From: Porticoccaceae bacterium UBA1989
GTDB taxonomy: Bacteria > Pseudomonadota > Gammaproteobacteria > Pseudomonadales > Porticoccaceae
Direction of reading: 5' to 3'
Length of the DNA stretch: 57,923 bases
NCBI GenBank assembly: GCA_002335945.1
Contig: DDDD01000057.1
Span: 1-57,923 of the forward strand
The position numbers were made by a program, and so were the translations under genes. Of the stretch, positions 1-7,124 are shown piece by piece (the first letter of the stretch is position 1; each line of letters opens with the position of its first letter). The notes beneath the pieces were generated by a model. That model made no database searches and was not told where the DNA came from. It saw only the letters and a list, made by a program, of their open reading frames with translations.

Positions 1-303
1 GCGGGTTTGGATGCTCGGCAGGTTGTTACGGTTATCTCTAAGGGTGCCGCGCAATCCTGGCAGATGGAGAACCGCCATAAAACCATGTTAGCAGGAGAGT
101 ACGACCATGGCTTTGCGGTCCAGTGGATGCGTAAAGATCTCGCCTTCGCGCTGCAAGAAGCCGAGAATAATGGCAGCCTGCTTCCCGTTACTAGCCTGGT
201 TGATAGTTATTATGCCGAGGTGCAAGAGCTGGGTGGAAATCGCTGGGATACTTCTAGTTTACTGGCGCGACTAAAATCAAAAAATGACATTAAAGGATTG
301 TAA
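1..303 (+). CDS. Beta-hydroxyacid dehydrogenase (3-hydroxyisobutyrate dehydrogenase family), C-terminal part
   Basis: Only the last 100 codons are in the window; the frame is open from base 1, so the gene starts upstream. The visible part matches the all-helical C-terminal domain of the NAD(P)-dependent family that includes 3-hydroxyisobutyrate, tartronate semialdehyde and 6-phosphogluconate dehydrogenases. The diagnostic signs are an AAQSWQMENR stretch followed by a GFAVQWMRKDL stretch, which lines part of the substrate pocket in this family. The N-terminal Rossmann domain and the catalytic lysine lie outside the window, so the exact substrate cannot be assigned. The stop is two bases before the next gene, which suggests co-transcription. 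Confidence 0.8.
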   Translation, partial: AGLDARQVVTVISKGAAQSWQMENRHKTMLAGEYDHGFAVQWMRKDLAFALQEAENNGSLLPVTSLVDSYYAEVQELGGNRWDTSSLLARLKSKNDIKGL

Positions 304-305
304 GG

Positions 306-1610
306 ATGACCATGGAGACTAGTGAATTTAATCAGCAGCTGAGAGCCTTTTTAGATGCCTCGCCGACCCCCTTTCATGCGGTGTCTAGCATGGGTGACCT
401 GCTGACCGAGGCGGGTTTCACGCAACTGAGTGAGTCTGATGACTGGACCCTAACGTCGGGCGACAAACATTTTGTCAGCCGCAATGGTTCATCTATTATT
501 GCGTTTACAGTCGGCTCTGAGCCGCTCAAGGAAAATGGGTTGCGTATGACGGGCGCCCATACCGACAGCCCCTGTCTTATGGTTAAGCCCCAGCCTGAAA
601 TTTCTAAGAATGGCTATTTTCAGCTCGGGGTAGAAGTCTATGGTGGTGCGTTATTAAACCCCTGGTTTGATAGAGACCTATCGATTGCCGGTCGTGTGGT
701 TTACCGCGATGGCAATCAGCAGCTCAAGCAGCAGCTCGTGGATTTTGAACGACCTGTCGCCATGATTCCCAGTCTGGCGATACATCTAGATCGCGAGGCT
801 AATGAGGGGCGCACTGTAAATGCCCAGAAGGATATTCCGCCCATACTTATGCTGAGTAAGAAAACCGAAGATTTTCGCACACTGTTGGCCGAGGAGTTTT
901 TGCCGGCTGGTGCAGAAGTTTTAGATTATGAACTGTGCTTTTACGATACTCAGGGTGCAGCCATGGTAGGAATCAATAACGAGTTTCTCGCCTCGGCGCG
1001 ACTGGATAATCTGCTCAGCTGTTTTGTTGCCACTCAGGCCCTGTTGCAGGCCGATAGCAGCAATACCTGTTTAATGGTGTGCAACGACCATGAAGAGGTG
1101 GGTAGTGTTTCGGCGGTAGGCGCTGACGGCCCTTTCCTTGAAGCGGTTATTGCTCGTCTCAATGGCTGCCATGAAAGCCAGGAGCGCAATCGGGTTATTG
1201 AACAGTCGCTGATGATCTCTTGCGACAATGCCCATGCTGCGCACCCCAACTATCTCGACAAACATGACAGCTCTCATGGGCCTGTACTCAACGGCGGCCC
1301 AGTAATAAAAGTGAATGTGAAACAACGCTACGCAACCACCAGTGTGACCGCGAGCCTGTTTAGACAGCTCTGTGCCAGCGTTGATGTGCCAGTACAAACC
1401 TTTGTTTCTCGCAGTGATCTTGGATGTGGCAGCACTATTGGCCCTATTACGGCTTCACGCCTCGGTGTGCCAACCCTAGATGTGGGTATTCCACAGCTAG
1501 CTATGCACTCTTGCCGAGAAGTTGCAGGGTCTGAAGATCCAATGAGACTGACTTCGGTACTGACGGCGTTTTTTAATCAGCCGGGTAACCTAAGTGTAGA
1601 GATCGCTTAG
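306..1610 (+). CDS. apeB: M18 family aspartyl-type aminopeptidase
   Basis: Encodes a 434-residue cytosolic dinuclear-zinc aminopeptidase that removes N-terminal residues, typically acidic ones, from peptides. Metal-binding and catalytic positions of peptidase family M18 are visible: GAHTDSP with His85 and Asp87, NDHEEVGS with the glutamate pair 263-264, DNAHAAHPN from Asp307, and AMHSC with His401. Length fits the bacterial family (about 430). The start at 306 is preceded by an AAGGAT ribosome binding site that overlaps the end of the upstream gene; a second ATG lies two codons further on. Family membership is clear, but the physiological peptide substrate is not known from sequence. Confidence 0.93.
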   Translation: MTMETSEFNQQLRAFLDASPTPFHAVSSMGDLLTEAGFTQLSESDDWTLTSGDKHFVSRNGSSIIAFTVGSEPLKENGLRMTGAHTDSPCLMVKPQPEISKNGYFQLGVEVYGGALLNPWFDRDLSIAGRVVYRDGNQQLKQQLVDFERPVAMIPSLAIHLDREANEGRTVNAQKDIPPILMLSKKTEDFRTLLAEEFLPAGAEVLDYELCFYDTQGAAMVGINNEFLASARLDNLLSCFVATQALLQADSSNTCLMVCNDHEEVGSVSAVGADGPFLEAVIARLNGCHESQERNRVIEQSLMISCDNAHAAHPNYLDKHDSSHGPVLNGGPVIKVNVKQRYATTSVTASLFRQLCASVDVPVQTFVSRSDLGCGSTIGPITASRLGVPTLDVGIPQLAMHSCREVAGSEDPMRLTSVLTAFFNQPGNLSVEIA

Positions 1611-1721
1611 GTAATATTTTAGCTATCGTTTAAAAAGTGTTTAGAAATTATTTAGAAAGCACAGCGGGATCAAGCAACCTCTGTGTATTATGTCCACCAG
1701 CCTTAAACAGTAGAATTTTTT

Positions 1722-2729
1722 ATGACTAAGCAGCGAGTTTTAACAGGTATCACTACGTCTGGAAGTCCCCACCTAGGTAACTATGTAGGCGCCATTCGAC
1801 CTGCGATCGAGGCCAGCCGCACCGGAGACTATGAGTCCTTTTTCTTTTTGGCCGATTACCATGCGTTAATCAAAAGCCAGGACCCAGAGATGGTCCATCA
1901 ATCGACGTTGGAAATTGCTGCAGCCTGGCTAGCACTGGGGCTGGATACGGATAAGGTTGTTTTTTATCGCCAGTCAGATATCCCCGAAATTCCTGAATTA
2001 ACCTGGTTACTCACCTGCATGACTGCCAAGGGCATGATGAATCGCGCCCATGCCTACAAAGGCGCTGTGCAGGCGAACGTTGAAGCTGGGGAAGATGAAG
2101 ATGCGGCGATCAGTATGGGCCTGTTTAGTTACCCCATACTTATGGCTGCCGATATATTAATGTTTAATGCCCATAAAATCCCCGTGGGTCGAGATCAGAT
2201 TCAGCATGTAGAGATGGCGCGAGATATTGCCCAGCGTTTTAATCATCATTATGGGGAACACTTTGTGTTGCCCGCGGCTCAGGTGGACGATGACGCGGCG
2301 ATTTTGCAGGGCCTTGATGGACGCAAGATGAGCAAAAGCTATGGCAATACTATTCCTCTATTTCTCACCGAGAAGCAGCTGAAAAAACATATCAATAAGA
2401 TCAATACCAATTTGCTGGAGCCCGGCGAGCCTAAGGATCCCGATACCTCATCTGTATTTCAAATTTGGAAGGCCTTTGCCACTGCCGAGCAAACCGCTGC
2501 TATGCGCCTAGAGTTTGAAAAGGGTATTGCCTGGGGTGAGGCTAAAAAGCAGCTGTTCGAGCTGATTAATGATCAGATTAAAGAGCCCCGAGAGAAATAT
2601 CTGCAGTTGCTGGAGAACCCGGCGCAGGTGGAAGCCGTATTACAGAAGGGTGCATTAAAAGCCCGCGAGCAGAGTGCAGCGCTGATGGCTAAGGCCCGTA
2701 AATCAGTGGGTATCAGGCCGCTGGCATAG
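1722..2729 (+). CDS. trpS: Tryptophanyl-tRNA synthetase
   Basis: Class I aminoacyl-tRNA synthetase that charges tRNA-Trp with tryptophan in the cytosol. The HIGH-equivalent PHLGN is at residues 16-20 and a perfect KMSKS loop at 202-206; both bind ATP. The 335-residue length matches the short bacterial TrpRS type. It stands alone between the aminopeptidase gene (111-base gap) and the cytochrome gene (99-base gap), so it may have its own promoter. A TATTAT hexamer lies about 30 bases upstream of the start but has no convincing -35 partner. Confidence 0.97.
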   Translation: MTKQRVLTGITTSGSPHLGNYVGAIRPAIEASRTGDYESFFFLADYHALIKSQDPEMVHQSTLEIAAAWLALGLDTDKVVFYRQSDIPEIPELTWLLTCMTAKGMMNRAHAYKGAVQANVEAGEDEDAAISMGLFSYPILMAADILMFNAHKIPVGRDQIQHVEMARDIAQRFNHHYGEHFVLPAAQVDDDAAILQGLDGRKMSKSYGNTIPLFLTEKQLKKHINKINTNLLEPGEPKDPDTSSVFQIWKAFATAEQTAAMRLEFEKGIAWGEAKKQLFELINDQIKEPREKYLQLLENPAQVEAVLQKGALKAREQSAALMAKARKSVGIRPLA

Positions 2730-2774
2730 CCGATTAATTTAAATCGGGCTGGTGAGTATTTGTAGTTACCTATG

Positions 2775-2780
2775 TATAAT
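2775..2780 (+). promoter_or_regulatory. Probable -10 box for the cytochrome c5 gene
   Basis: A perfect TATAAT hexamer, directly preceded by TG, lies 49 bases upstream of the chosen start of the cytochrome gene. No good -35 hexamer is seen at 16-18 bases, so this is a prediction from the -10 box and its position alone. Confidence 0.5.
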
Positions 2781-2828
2781 GCGATCCACATTATTATCTA
2801 ACCATTTCAAGCTTCAATGGAGCCAACA

Positions 2829-3254
2829 ATGAAACAAACTTTTGGACTGATTACTTTAGCCTGTGCACTTTTGATTGGTTGTGGCGCGCAGGATGGCAGC
2901 GTTGAGTTGACTGCAACTCAGGAACAGCAAGTTGCCGAGCGTATTGCACCTGTAGGCCATGTTGTTAAAGCGGGCCAGGTAGTTGCAGCAGTAGCTAGCG
3001 CTGGCGGCGCAGGACGTTCTGGTAGCGACATTTACAGCACTAACTGCATGGGTTGTCATGCTTCAGGCGTTGCTGGTTCACCTCTATTTGGTGATGCTGG
3101 CGCCTGGGCTGAACGATTAGAACAGGGTATAGAGACTGTTTATACCAATGCTATCAATGGTATTCGTGGCATGCCTATGCGCGGCACCTGCATGGATTGC
3201 AGCGATGACGAAGTAAAGGCCGCTGTTGACCATATTCTGGATAACAGCAAGTAA
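2829..3254 (+). CDS. Cytochrome c5-like monoheme lipoprotein
   Basis: Small periplasm-facing electron carrier of 141 residues. It begins with a lipoprotein signal peptide whose lipobox LLIGC ends at Cys18, so the protein should be anchored in a membrane by lipid. The heme site CMGCH is at residues 73-77. Candidate axial methionines are Met115 and Met117 in GMPMRG. A CMDC pair follows at once, as in cytochrome c5, where two cysteines near the C-terminus form a disulfide. I chose the ATG at 2829 over the in-frame ATG at 2817, because GGAG at 2819-2822 is correctly spaced for it and the signal peptide then starts with MKQT. The gene is monocistronic and ends at a strong terminator. The electron donor and acceptor cannot be inferred. 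Confidence 0.9.
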   Translation: MKQTFGLITLACALLIGCGAQDGSVELTATQEQQVAERIAPVGHVVKAGQVVAAVASAGGAGRSGSDIYSTNCMGCHASGVAGSPLFGDAGAWAERLEQGIETVYTNAINGIRGMPMRGTCMDCSDDEVKAAVDHILDNSK

Positions 3255-3290
3255 TAGGCTGTAAACAGAATGCTCTGAATTTAAGGGCAA

Positions 3291-3328
3291 AAAAAACCGC
3301 ACTCCTTACTAAGTAGTGCGGTTTTTTT
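3291..3328. terminator. Bidirectional intrinsic terminator between the cytochrome c5 gene and pckA
   Basis: The stem CCGCACT (3297-3303) pairs with AGTGCGG (3315-3321). It is flanked by an A-run on the left and seven T on the right, so it can end transcription from both directions. It lies between the convergent cytochrome gene and pckA. Confidence 0.9.
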
Positions 3329-3371
3329 ATTGCCTGCTGTAAAAGCTTTTAATCTCTGGAGCTCTTAATTT

Positions 3372-4919
3372 TTAGAGCTTTGGGCCTGCATCGATCACGT
3401 CCTGTGAGGGCGCAAAGCTGACAATGTTTTTCACGAAAAGCTCGGCTAGATTAGTCGCCTGCTCATCGTATTTGGCACTGTCATCCCAGTTATTACGTGG
3501 GTTGAGATAAGCCTTATCGACACCGGCAATTTCTGTGGGGATATCTAGGTTAAGCAGATCAAGATGCTCAGTCGCACAATTTTCCAATGACCCATTAGTG
3601 ATCGCCGTCACTACTGCGCGGGTTACCGGAATAGGGAAGCGGCTACCCGTTCCTTTAGAACCACCTGAACCACCAGTCCAACCGGTATTAACCAGATACA
3701 CCTTAGAACCAAACTCTTCGATACGGCGCATCAGTAGCTCCGCATAGACTGCAGCGGGGCGCGGCATAAACGGCGCACCAAAGCAGGTTGAGAAGGTTGG
3801 GTGAATACCGGCTTCGCCGCCCATCTCAGTAGAGCCAACGCGAGCCGTATAACCACTCAAAAAGTGATAGGCCGCGGCTTCTTTTGACAGCAGTGAAACG
3901 GGGGGTAATACACCAGTAACATCGCAGGTCAAAAAGATAATATTCTTAGGTTCGCCAGCTTGGTTTTCGATGCAGCGTTTTTCAACATGTTCTAAGGGAT
4001 AGCTGCAGCGACCATTTTCAGATAATGAGGTGTCGCAGTAATCGGCGACCAGAGTCTCTTCATCGATCACGACATTCTCAATAATGGCGCCAGACTTAAT
4101 GGCATCCCAGATAACTGGCTCATTCTTCTGGCTAAGGTCGATGGTCTTGGCGTAACAGCCACCTTCTAAATTAAAGACCGTACCCTTGCCCCAACCGTGC
4201 TCGTCATCACCGATCAAGAAACGATCTGGATCAGCTGAAAGGGTAGTTTTACCTGTGCCCGAAAGGCCAAAGAACAGTGCGGTATCACCGTCGTCACCGA
4301 CATTGGCTGCACAGTGCATAGACATAACGTCATTGCCTGGTAGCAGATAGTTCTGCACTGAGAACATGGCTTTTTTCATTTCGCCGGCGTAACGCATGCC
4401 AGCCAAAAGTACTTTGCGTTGAGCAAAGTTAATAATGACTACACCATCACTGTTGGTGCCATCGCGCTCAGGGTCACAGACAAAGTTGGCTGCATGAAGA
4501 ATTTTCCACTCGCCTTTTTCACCATGGTTATAGCTGTCGGCGCGAATAAACATATTGTGTGCGAACAGAGCATGCCAAGCAGTTTCAGTAGTGACGTTAA
4601 CCGGAATGTAATGGGTAGCGTCCTGGCCTACATGAAGGTTTGAGACAAAGCGTTCTTTATCGGCAAGATAATGATCAACGCGCTCCCAGAGAGTATTGAA
4701 ACTATCTTCGCCAATAGGGCGGTTGACTGAACCCCAATCGATAGAATCCGATGAACTGGGTTCATCAACAATAAATCTATCGCCAGGTGAGCGGCCGGTA
4801 CGGCGGCCAGTGACAGCTAAAAAGGCGCCGGTACTGCTTAGGCGGCCCTCGCCTCGTTGTATTGCAATATCTGTAAGCTCGCTAGAGCCCAAATCTGTGT
4901 GAATTGGTGCCTCGGCCAT
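3372..4919 (-). CDS. pckA: Phosphoenolpyruvate carboxykinase (ATP)
   Basis: Converts oxaloacetate and ATP to phosphoenolpyruvate, CO2 and ADP, the entry step of gluconeogenesis. The 515-residue protein carries the kinase P-loop GLSGTGKTT at residues 218-226, with the metal/ATP motif GDDEHGW shortly after. This is the ATP-dependent type rather than the GTP type. It is the last gene of the minus-strand run mrcA-yrfG-hslR-hslO-pckA, the order also known in E. coli. A 157-base gap with a promoter-like site separates it from hslO, so it is probably also transcribed on its own. It ends at the shared bidirectional terminator. Confidence 0.97.
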   Translation of the reverse strand: MAEAPIHTDLGSSELTDIAIQRGEGRLSSTGAFLAVTGRRTGRSPGDRFIVDEPSSSDSIDWGSVNRPIGEDSFNTLWERVDHYLADKERFVSNLHVGQDATHYIPVNVTTETAWHALFAHNMFIRADSYNHGEKGEWKILHAANFVCDPERDGTNSDGVVIINFAQRKVLLAGMRYAGEMKKAMFSVQNYLLPGNDVMSMHCAANVGDDGDTALFFGLSGTGKTTLSADPDRFLIGDDEHGWGKGTVFNLEGGCYAKTIDLSQKNEPVIWDAIKSGAIIENVVIDEETLVADYCDTSLSENGRCSYPLEHVEKRCIENQAGEPKNIIFLTCDVTGVLPPVSLLSKEAAAYHFLSGYTARVGSTEMGGEAGIHPTFSTCFGAPFMPRPAAVYAELLMRRIEEFGSKVYLVNTGWTGGSGGSKGTGSRFPIPVTRAVVTAITNGSLENCATEHLDLLNLDIPTEIAGVDKAYLNPRNNWDDSAKYDEQATNLAELFVKNIVSFAPSQDVIDAGPKL

Positions 4920-4959
4920 TCTCTTCCTCTCTTCCCAAAGTGAACGAAAATAAGTAACT

Positions 4960-4980
4960 GGGATCCTCTGATCCCGGATC
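4960..4980 (-). promoter_or_regulatory. Overlapping palindromes in the pckA leader
   Basis: GGGATC (4960-4965) and GATCCC (4970-4975) form a perfect inverted repeat around CTCT. GATCCCGGATC (4970-4980) is a second palindrome sharing one arm. Both lie just downstream of the predicted pckA -10 box, where an operator or a 5' leader hairpin would sit. No regulator can be named. Confidence 0.4.
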
Positions 4981-4984
4981 GGGG

Positions 4985-4993
4985 ATTATGCCA
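4985..4993 (-). promoter_or_regulatory. Extended -10 promoter element for pckA
   Basis: Read on the minus strand the site is TGGCATAAT, an extended -10 (TG, one base, then a hexamer one mismatch from TATAAT). It is 66 bases upstream of the pckA start. A clear -35 box is missing, which is usual for extended -10 promoters. Confidence 0.5.
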
Positions 4994-5076
4994 GATTCTG
5001 AGTCGTCTGACCTCATCTATGTGCGGTCTTTTGCGAGACTATTGTGAGGTGACCGGAAGGCTATTGCGAACGGGGT

Positions 5077-5955
5077 TTAGTGCAATGTTGCCTGGGGGCC
5101 GCTGAAGAGTGCTTCGATATAATTTTCGTCAAAACGATATTCTTCATCGCAGAACTGACAGGTAATAAGCACCAATCCTTGCTCTGCAATAATCTCGCGC
5201 ATCTCAGTGATGCCCAAATTGGTTAGGGCACTCTCTGTTCTCTGCTTCGAGCAACTGCAAAAAAACTTCATGGCGATCGGATCAAAGAGGCGAACTTCTT
5301 CTTCGTGGAATAGTAAATATAACTGGTCATTATGAGAGAGGCTGAGTTGCTCTTCGGTCTTTACGGTATCGAGTAGGGTCGACACATGTTCCCAGTCGGC
5401 GATGTTTTTTTCAATGTCGCCAGTGCTGGGTAACTGTTGAATCAGAATACCTGCAGCGATTTCGGGGCTTGCGCTCAACTTAATTTTGGTCGACAGCTGT
5501 TCCGACTGCTGAAAATAAAATTCTAAACATTGGCTGAGATTGCCGGCATCCATGGGAACTATGCCCTGATAACGCTCGCCACCCTCAGGTTCAATAGTAA
5601 TGGCCAGAGTGCCTTTGCCCAGCATGCCCTGCAATGTGATTTGCTCTTCGGCAGCCTCTAAATCCCCTTGGACAATACCGCGCAATTTTGTGCCTGCGGT
5701 ACATTCGGCCATGATGGTAGACAGGGGGCCATCGCCACGTACCTGAATGGAAATAATGCCGGGAAATTTAAGCGAGGCGCTAAGCAAGCTGGCAGCGGCA
5801 AGAAACTCACCGTATAGCTGTGCCACTAATGGTGGGTAGTTCTGTCGGCTGGCAACGTTTTGATAGCTAGATTCGAGGGTTACTATATCGCCGCGAATAT
5901 CGGTACCGTCAAAGAGGAAGCGCTGTAATGTATCGTGATTTTTCATAGGCGGCAT
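5077..5955 (-). CDS. hslO: Redox-regulated chaperone Hsp33
   Basis: Holdase chaperone that is activated by oxidative unfolding. The C-terminal zinc switch is intact: a CSC pair at residues 233 and 235 and a CQFC pair at 266 and 269. The N-terminal substrate-binding domain contains the typical GERYQGIV segment. Length is 292 residues, as in E. coli. A start three codons later (5946) would align better with E. coli Hsp33; neither start has a strong ribosome binding site. It follows hslR after about 97 bases and precedes pckA. Confidence 0.95.
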   Translation of the reverse strand: MPPMKNHDTLQRFLFDGTDIRGDIVTLESSYQNVASRQNYPPLVAQLYGEFLAAASLLSASLKFPGIISIQVRGDGPLSTIMAECTAGTKLRGIVQGDLEAAEEQITLQGMLGKGTLAITIEPEGGERYQGIVPMDAGNLSQCLEFYFQQSEQLSTKIKLSASPEIAAGILIQQLPSTGDIEKNIADWEHVSTLLDTVKTEEQLSLSHNDQLYLLFHEEEVRLFDPIAMKFFCSCSKQRTESALTNLGITEMREIIAEQGLVLITCQFCDEEYRFDENYIEALFSGPQATLH

Positions 5956-6052
5956 TGTACTTATTCTGTGAGACTAAAGCTTGATTAACCCATAAATATT
6001 AATGGCTTCAGGTGTTTTTATTAGATGGGCGGTAGTCGTTACTCTTTACTAC

Positions 6053-6442
6053 TTACTGGTCCGTATCATTGATATTTACAAACCGATGAATTTGGCGGCG
6101 CTGTTTTTTGTTGGGACGCACAGAGGCTGGGGTCGAGCCATAGAATGCACTGCGTTCGGCAGATGTCTTTTCGCGCAGCTCAAGACTTTCCTGGGGTTCT
6201 CGATAGAGCAGTTCAGCTTCTGGCGCGCCACGGCGATGTTCTGACAGGGCCATCACTTCAACCGTCTTGCTGGTGTCTCCCTGACGGATATGCAACATCA
6301 AGCCTAGCTCAAGCATGCGGCTAGGTTTGGATTTTTGCCCATCAATATGGACCTTGCCGCCCTCGATCGCTGATTTGGCCAGGGACCGGGTTTTATAAAA
6401 CCGTGCCGCCCAGAGCCATTTATCGATGCGTACCTTTTCCAT
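6053..6442 (-). CDS. hslR: Heat shock protein 15, S4-domain ribosome rescue factor
   Basis: Small RNA-binding protein of 129 residues. In E. coli it binds 50S subunits carrying a stalled nascent chain with tRNA and helps recycle them. The N-terminal S4 domain is clear, with VRIDKWLWAARFYKTRSLA at residues 4-22 and the GGKVHIDG turn after it. The C-terminal part is basic and ends in a KKQRRQ-containing tail. It starts three bases after yrfG, so the two are translated from the same message, and hslO follows. Confidence 0.94.
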   Translation of the reverse strand: MEKVRIDKWLWAARFYKTRSLAKSAIEGGKVHIDGQKSKPSRMLELGLMLHIRQGDTSKTVEVMALSEHRRGAPEAELLYREPQESLELREKTSAERSAFYGSTPASVRPNKKQRRQIHRFVNINDTDQ

Positions 6443-6445
6443 AAT

Positions 6446-7123
6446 TTAGAGACTGTCCTTGAAGTTGAGAATCTGTTGAAAATCCGCAAGGGACTGAAAG
6501 CCAGACGATAGTCGCGCCTGCTGTTGGCTGTCAGGTTGGTCGATACAGAGTAAATGGGCAATGCCGTACTTTTCAGCAGAGCGAAGCACAGGCTCTGAAT
6601 CGTCGATAAATAATGTTCTGGCGGGATCAAAGGGCATATTTTCCTGGAGCTGCTGCCAAAAGAGCTGATTTTCTTTTGGGTAGCCGTAGTCGTGAGATGA
6701 AATCACCAGATCGAGATGCGGTTCGATAGTGGTCACGGAAAATTTGATATCAACACTGTCACGGTGAGCATTGGTAATTAAAATACGCTGCTTACCTTGG
6801 TTGCCCAGCGCTTTTAAAAAGTCGAGTACCTGGGGGCGTTCGCCCACCAGATGCAGTACCTCTCGCTTAAGTTCAACTATATCCACATTGAGTTGGCCGG
6901 ACCAGAAATCGGTGCAATACCAATCTAGAGTTCCCTGTATCGACGCCATACGTTGCCTGATGTCGAGGCGCGCCTCATCCACATCTACACCATGCTGTTC
7001 GCTGTAACGCTTGGGTAGGTGATGAAGCCAAAAGAAGCTATCAAAATGCAGGTCTAACAGGGTGCCATCCATATCGAGCAGCACGGTGTCTATGTTATTC
7101 CAGTCAGGGATTATTGGACTCAT
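6446..7123 (-). CDS. yrfG: HAD-family hydrolase, GMP/IMP nucleotidase YrfG-like
   Basis: A 225-residue haloacid dehalogenase superfamily phosphatase. Motif I is DMDGT with the nucleophile Asp17 and the acid/base Asp19. Motif II is the ITNAH segment near the middle. A PKENQLFW lysine segment and the motif III acidic pair in FIDDSEP follow. The E. coli ortholog by position hydrolyses GMP and IMP; that activity here is inferred from synteny with mrcA, hslR, hslO and pckA. The frame stays open far upstream into mrcA, but the ATG at 7123 is the sensible start. It lies one base from the mrcA stop and gives the normal family N-terminus just before motif I. Confidence 0.88.
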   Translation of the reverse strand: MSPIIPDWNNIDTVLLDMDGTLLDLHFDSFFWLHHLPKRYSEQHGVDVDEARLDIRQRMASIQGTLDWYCTDFWSGQLNVDIVELKREVLHLVGERPQVLDFLKALGNQGKQRILITNAHRDSVDIKFSVTTIEPHLDLVISSHDYGYPKENQLFWQQLQENMPFDPARTLFIDDSEPVLRSAEKYGIAHLLCIDQPDSQQQARLSSGFQSLADFQQILNFKDSL

Positions 7124-7124
7124 G

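Noticed and set aside
2725..2752. Imperfect hairpin after trpS as a terminator
   Set aside because: The stem needs a bulged base and there is no T-run after it, so support is too weak.
6002..6244. 80-codon plus-strand frame between hslO and hslR
   Set aside because: Two thirds of it lies antisense to hslR and the sequence resembles no known protein.
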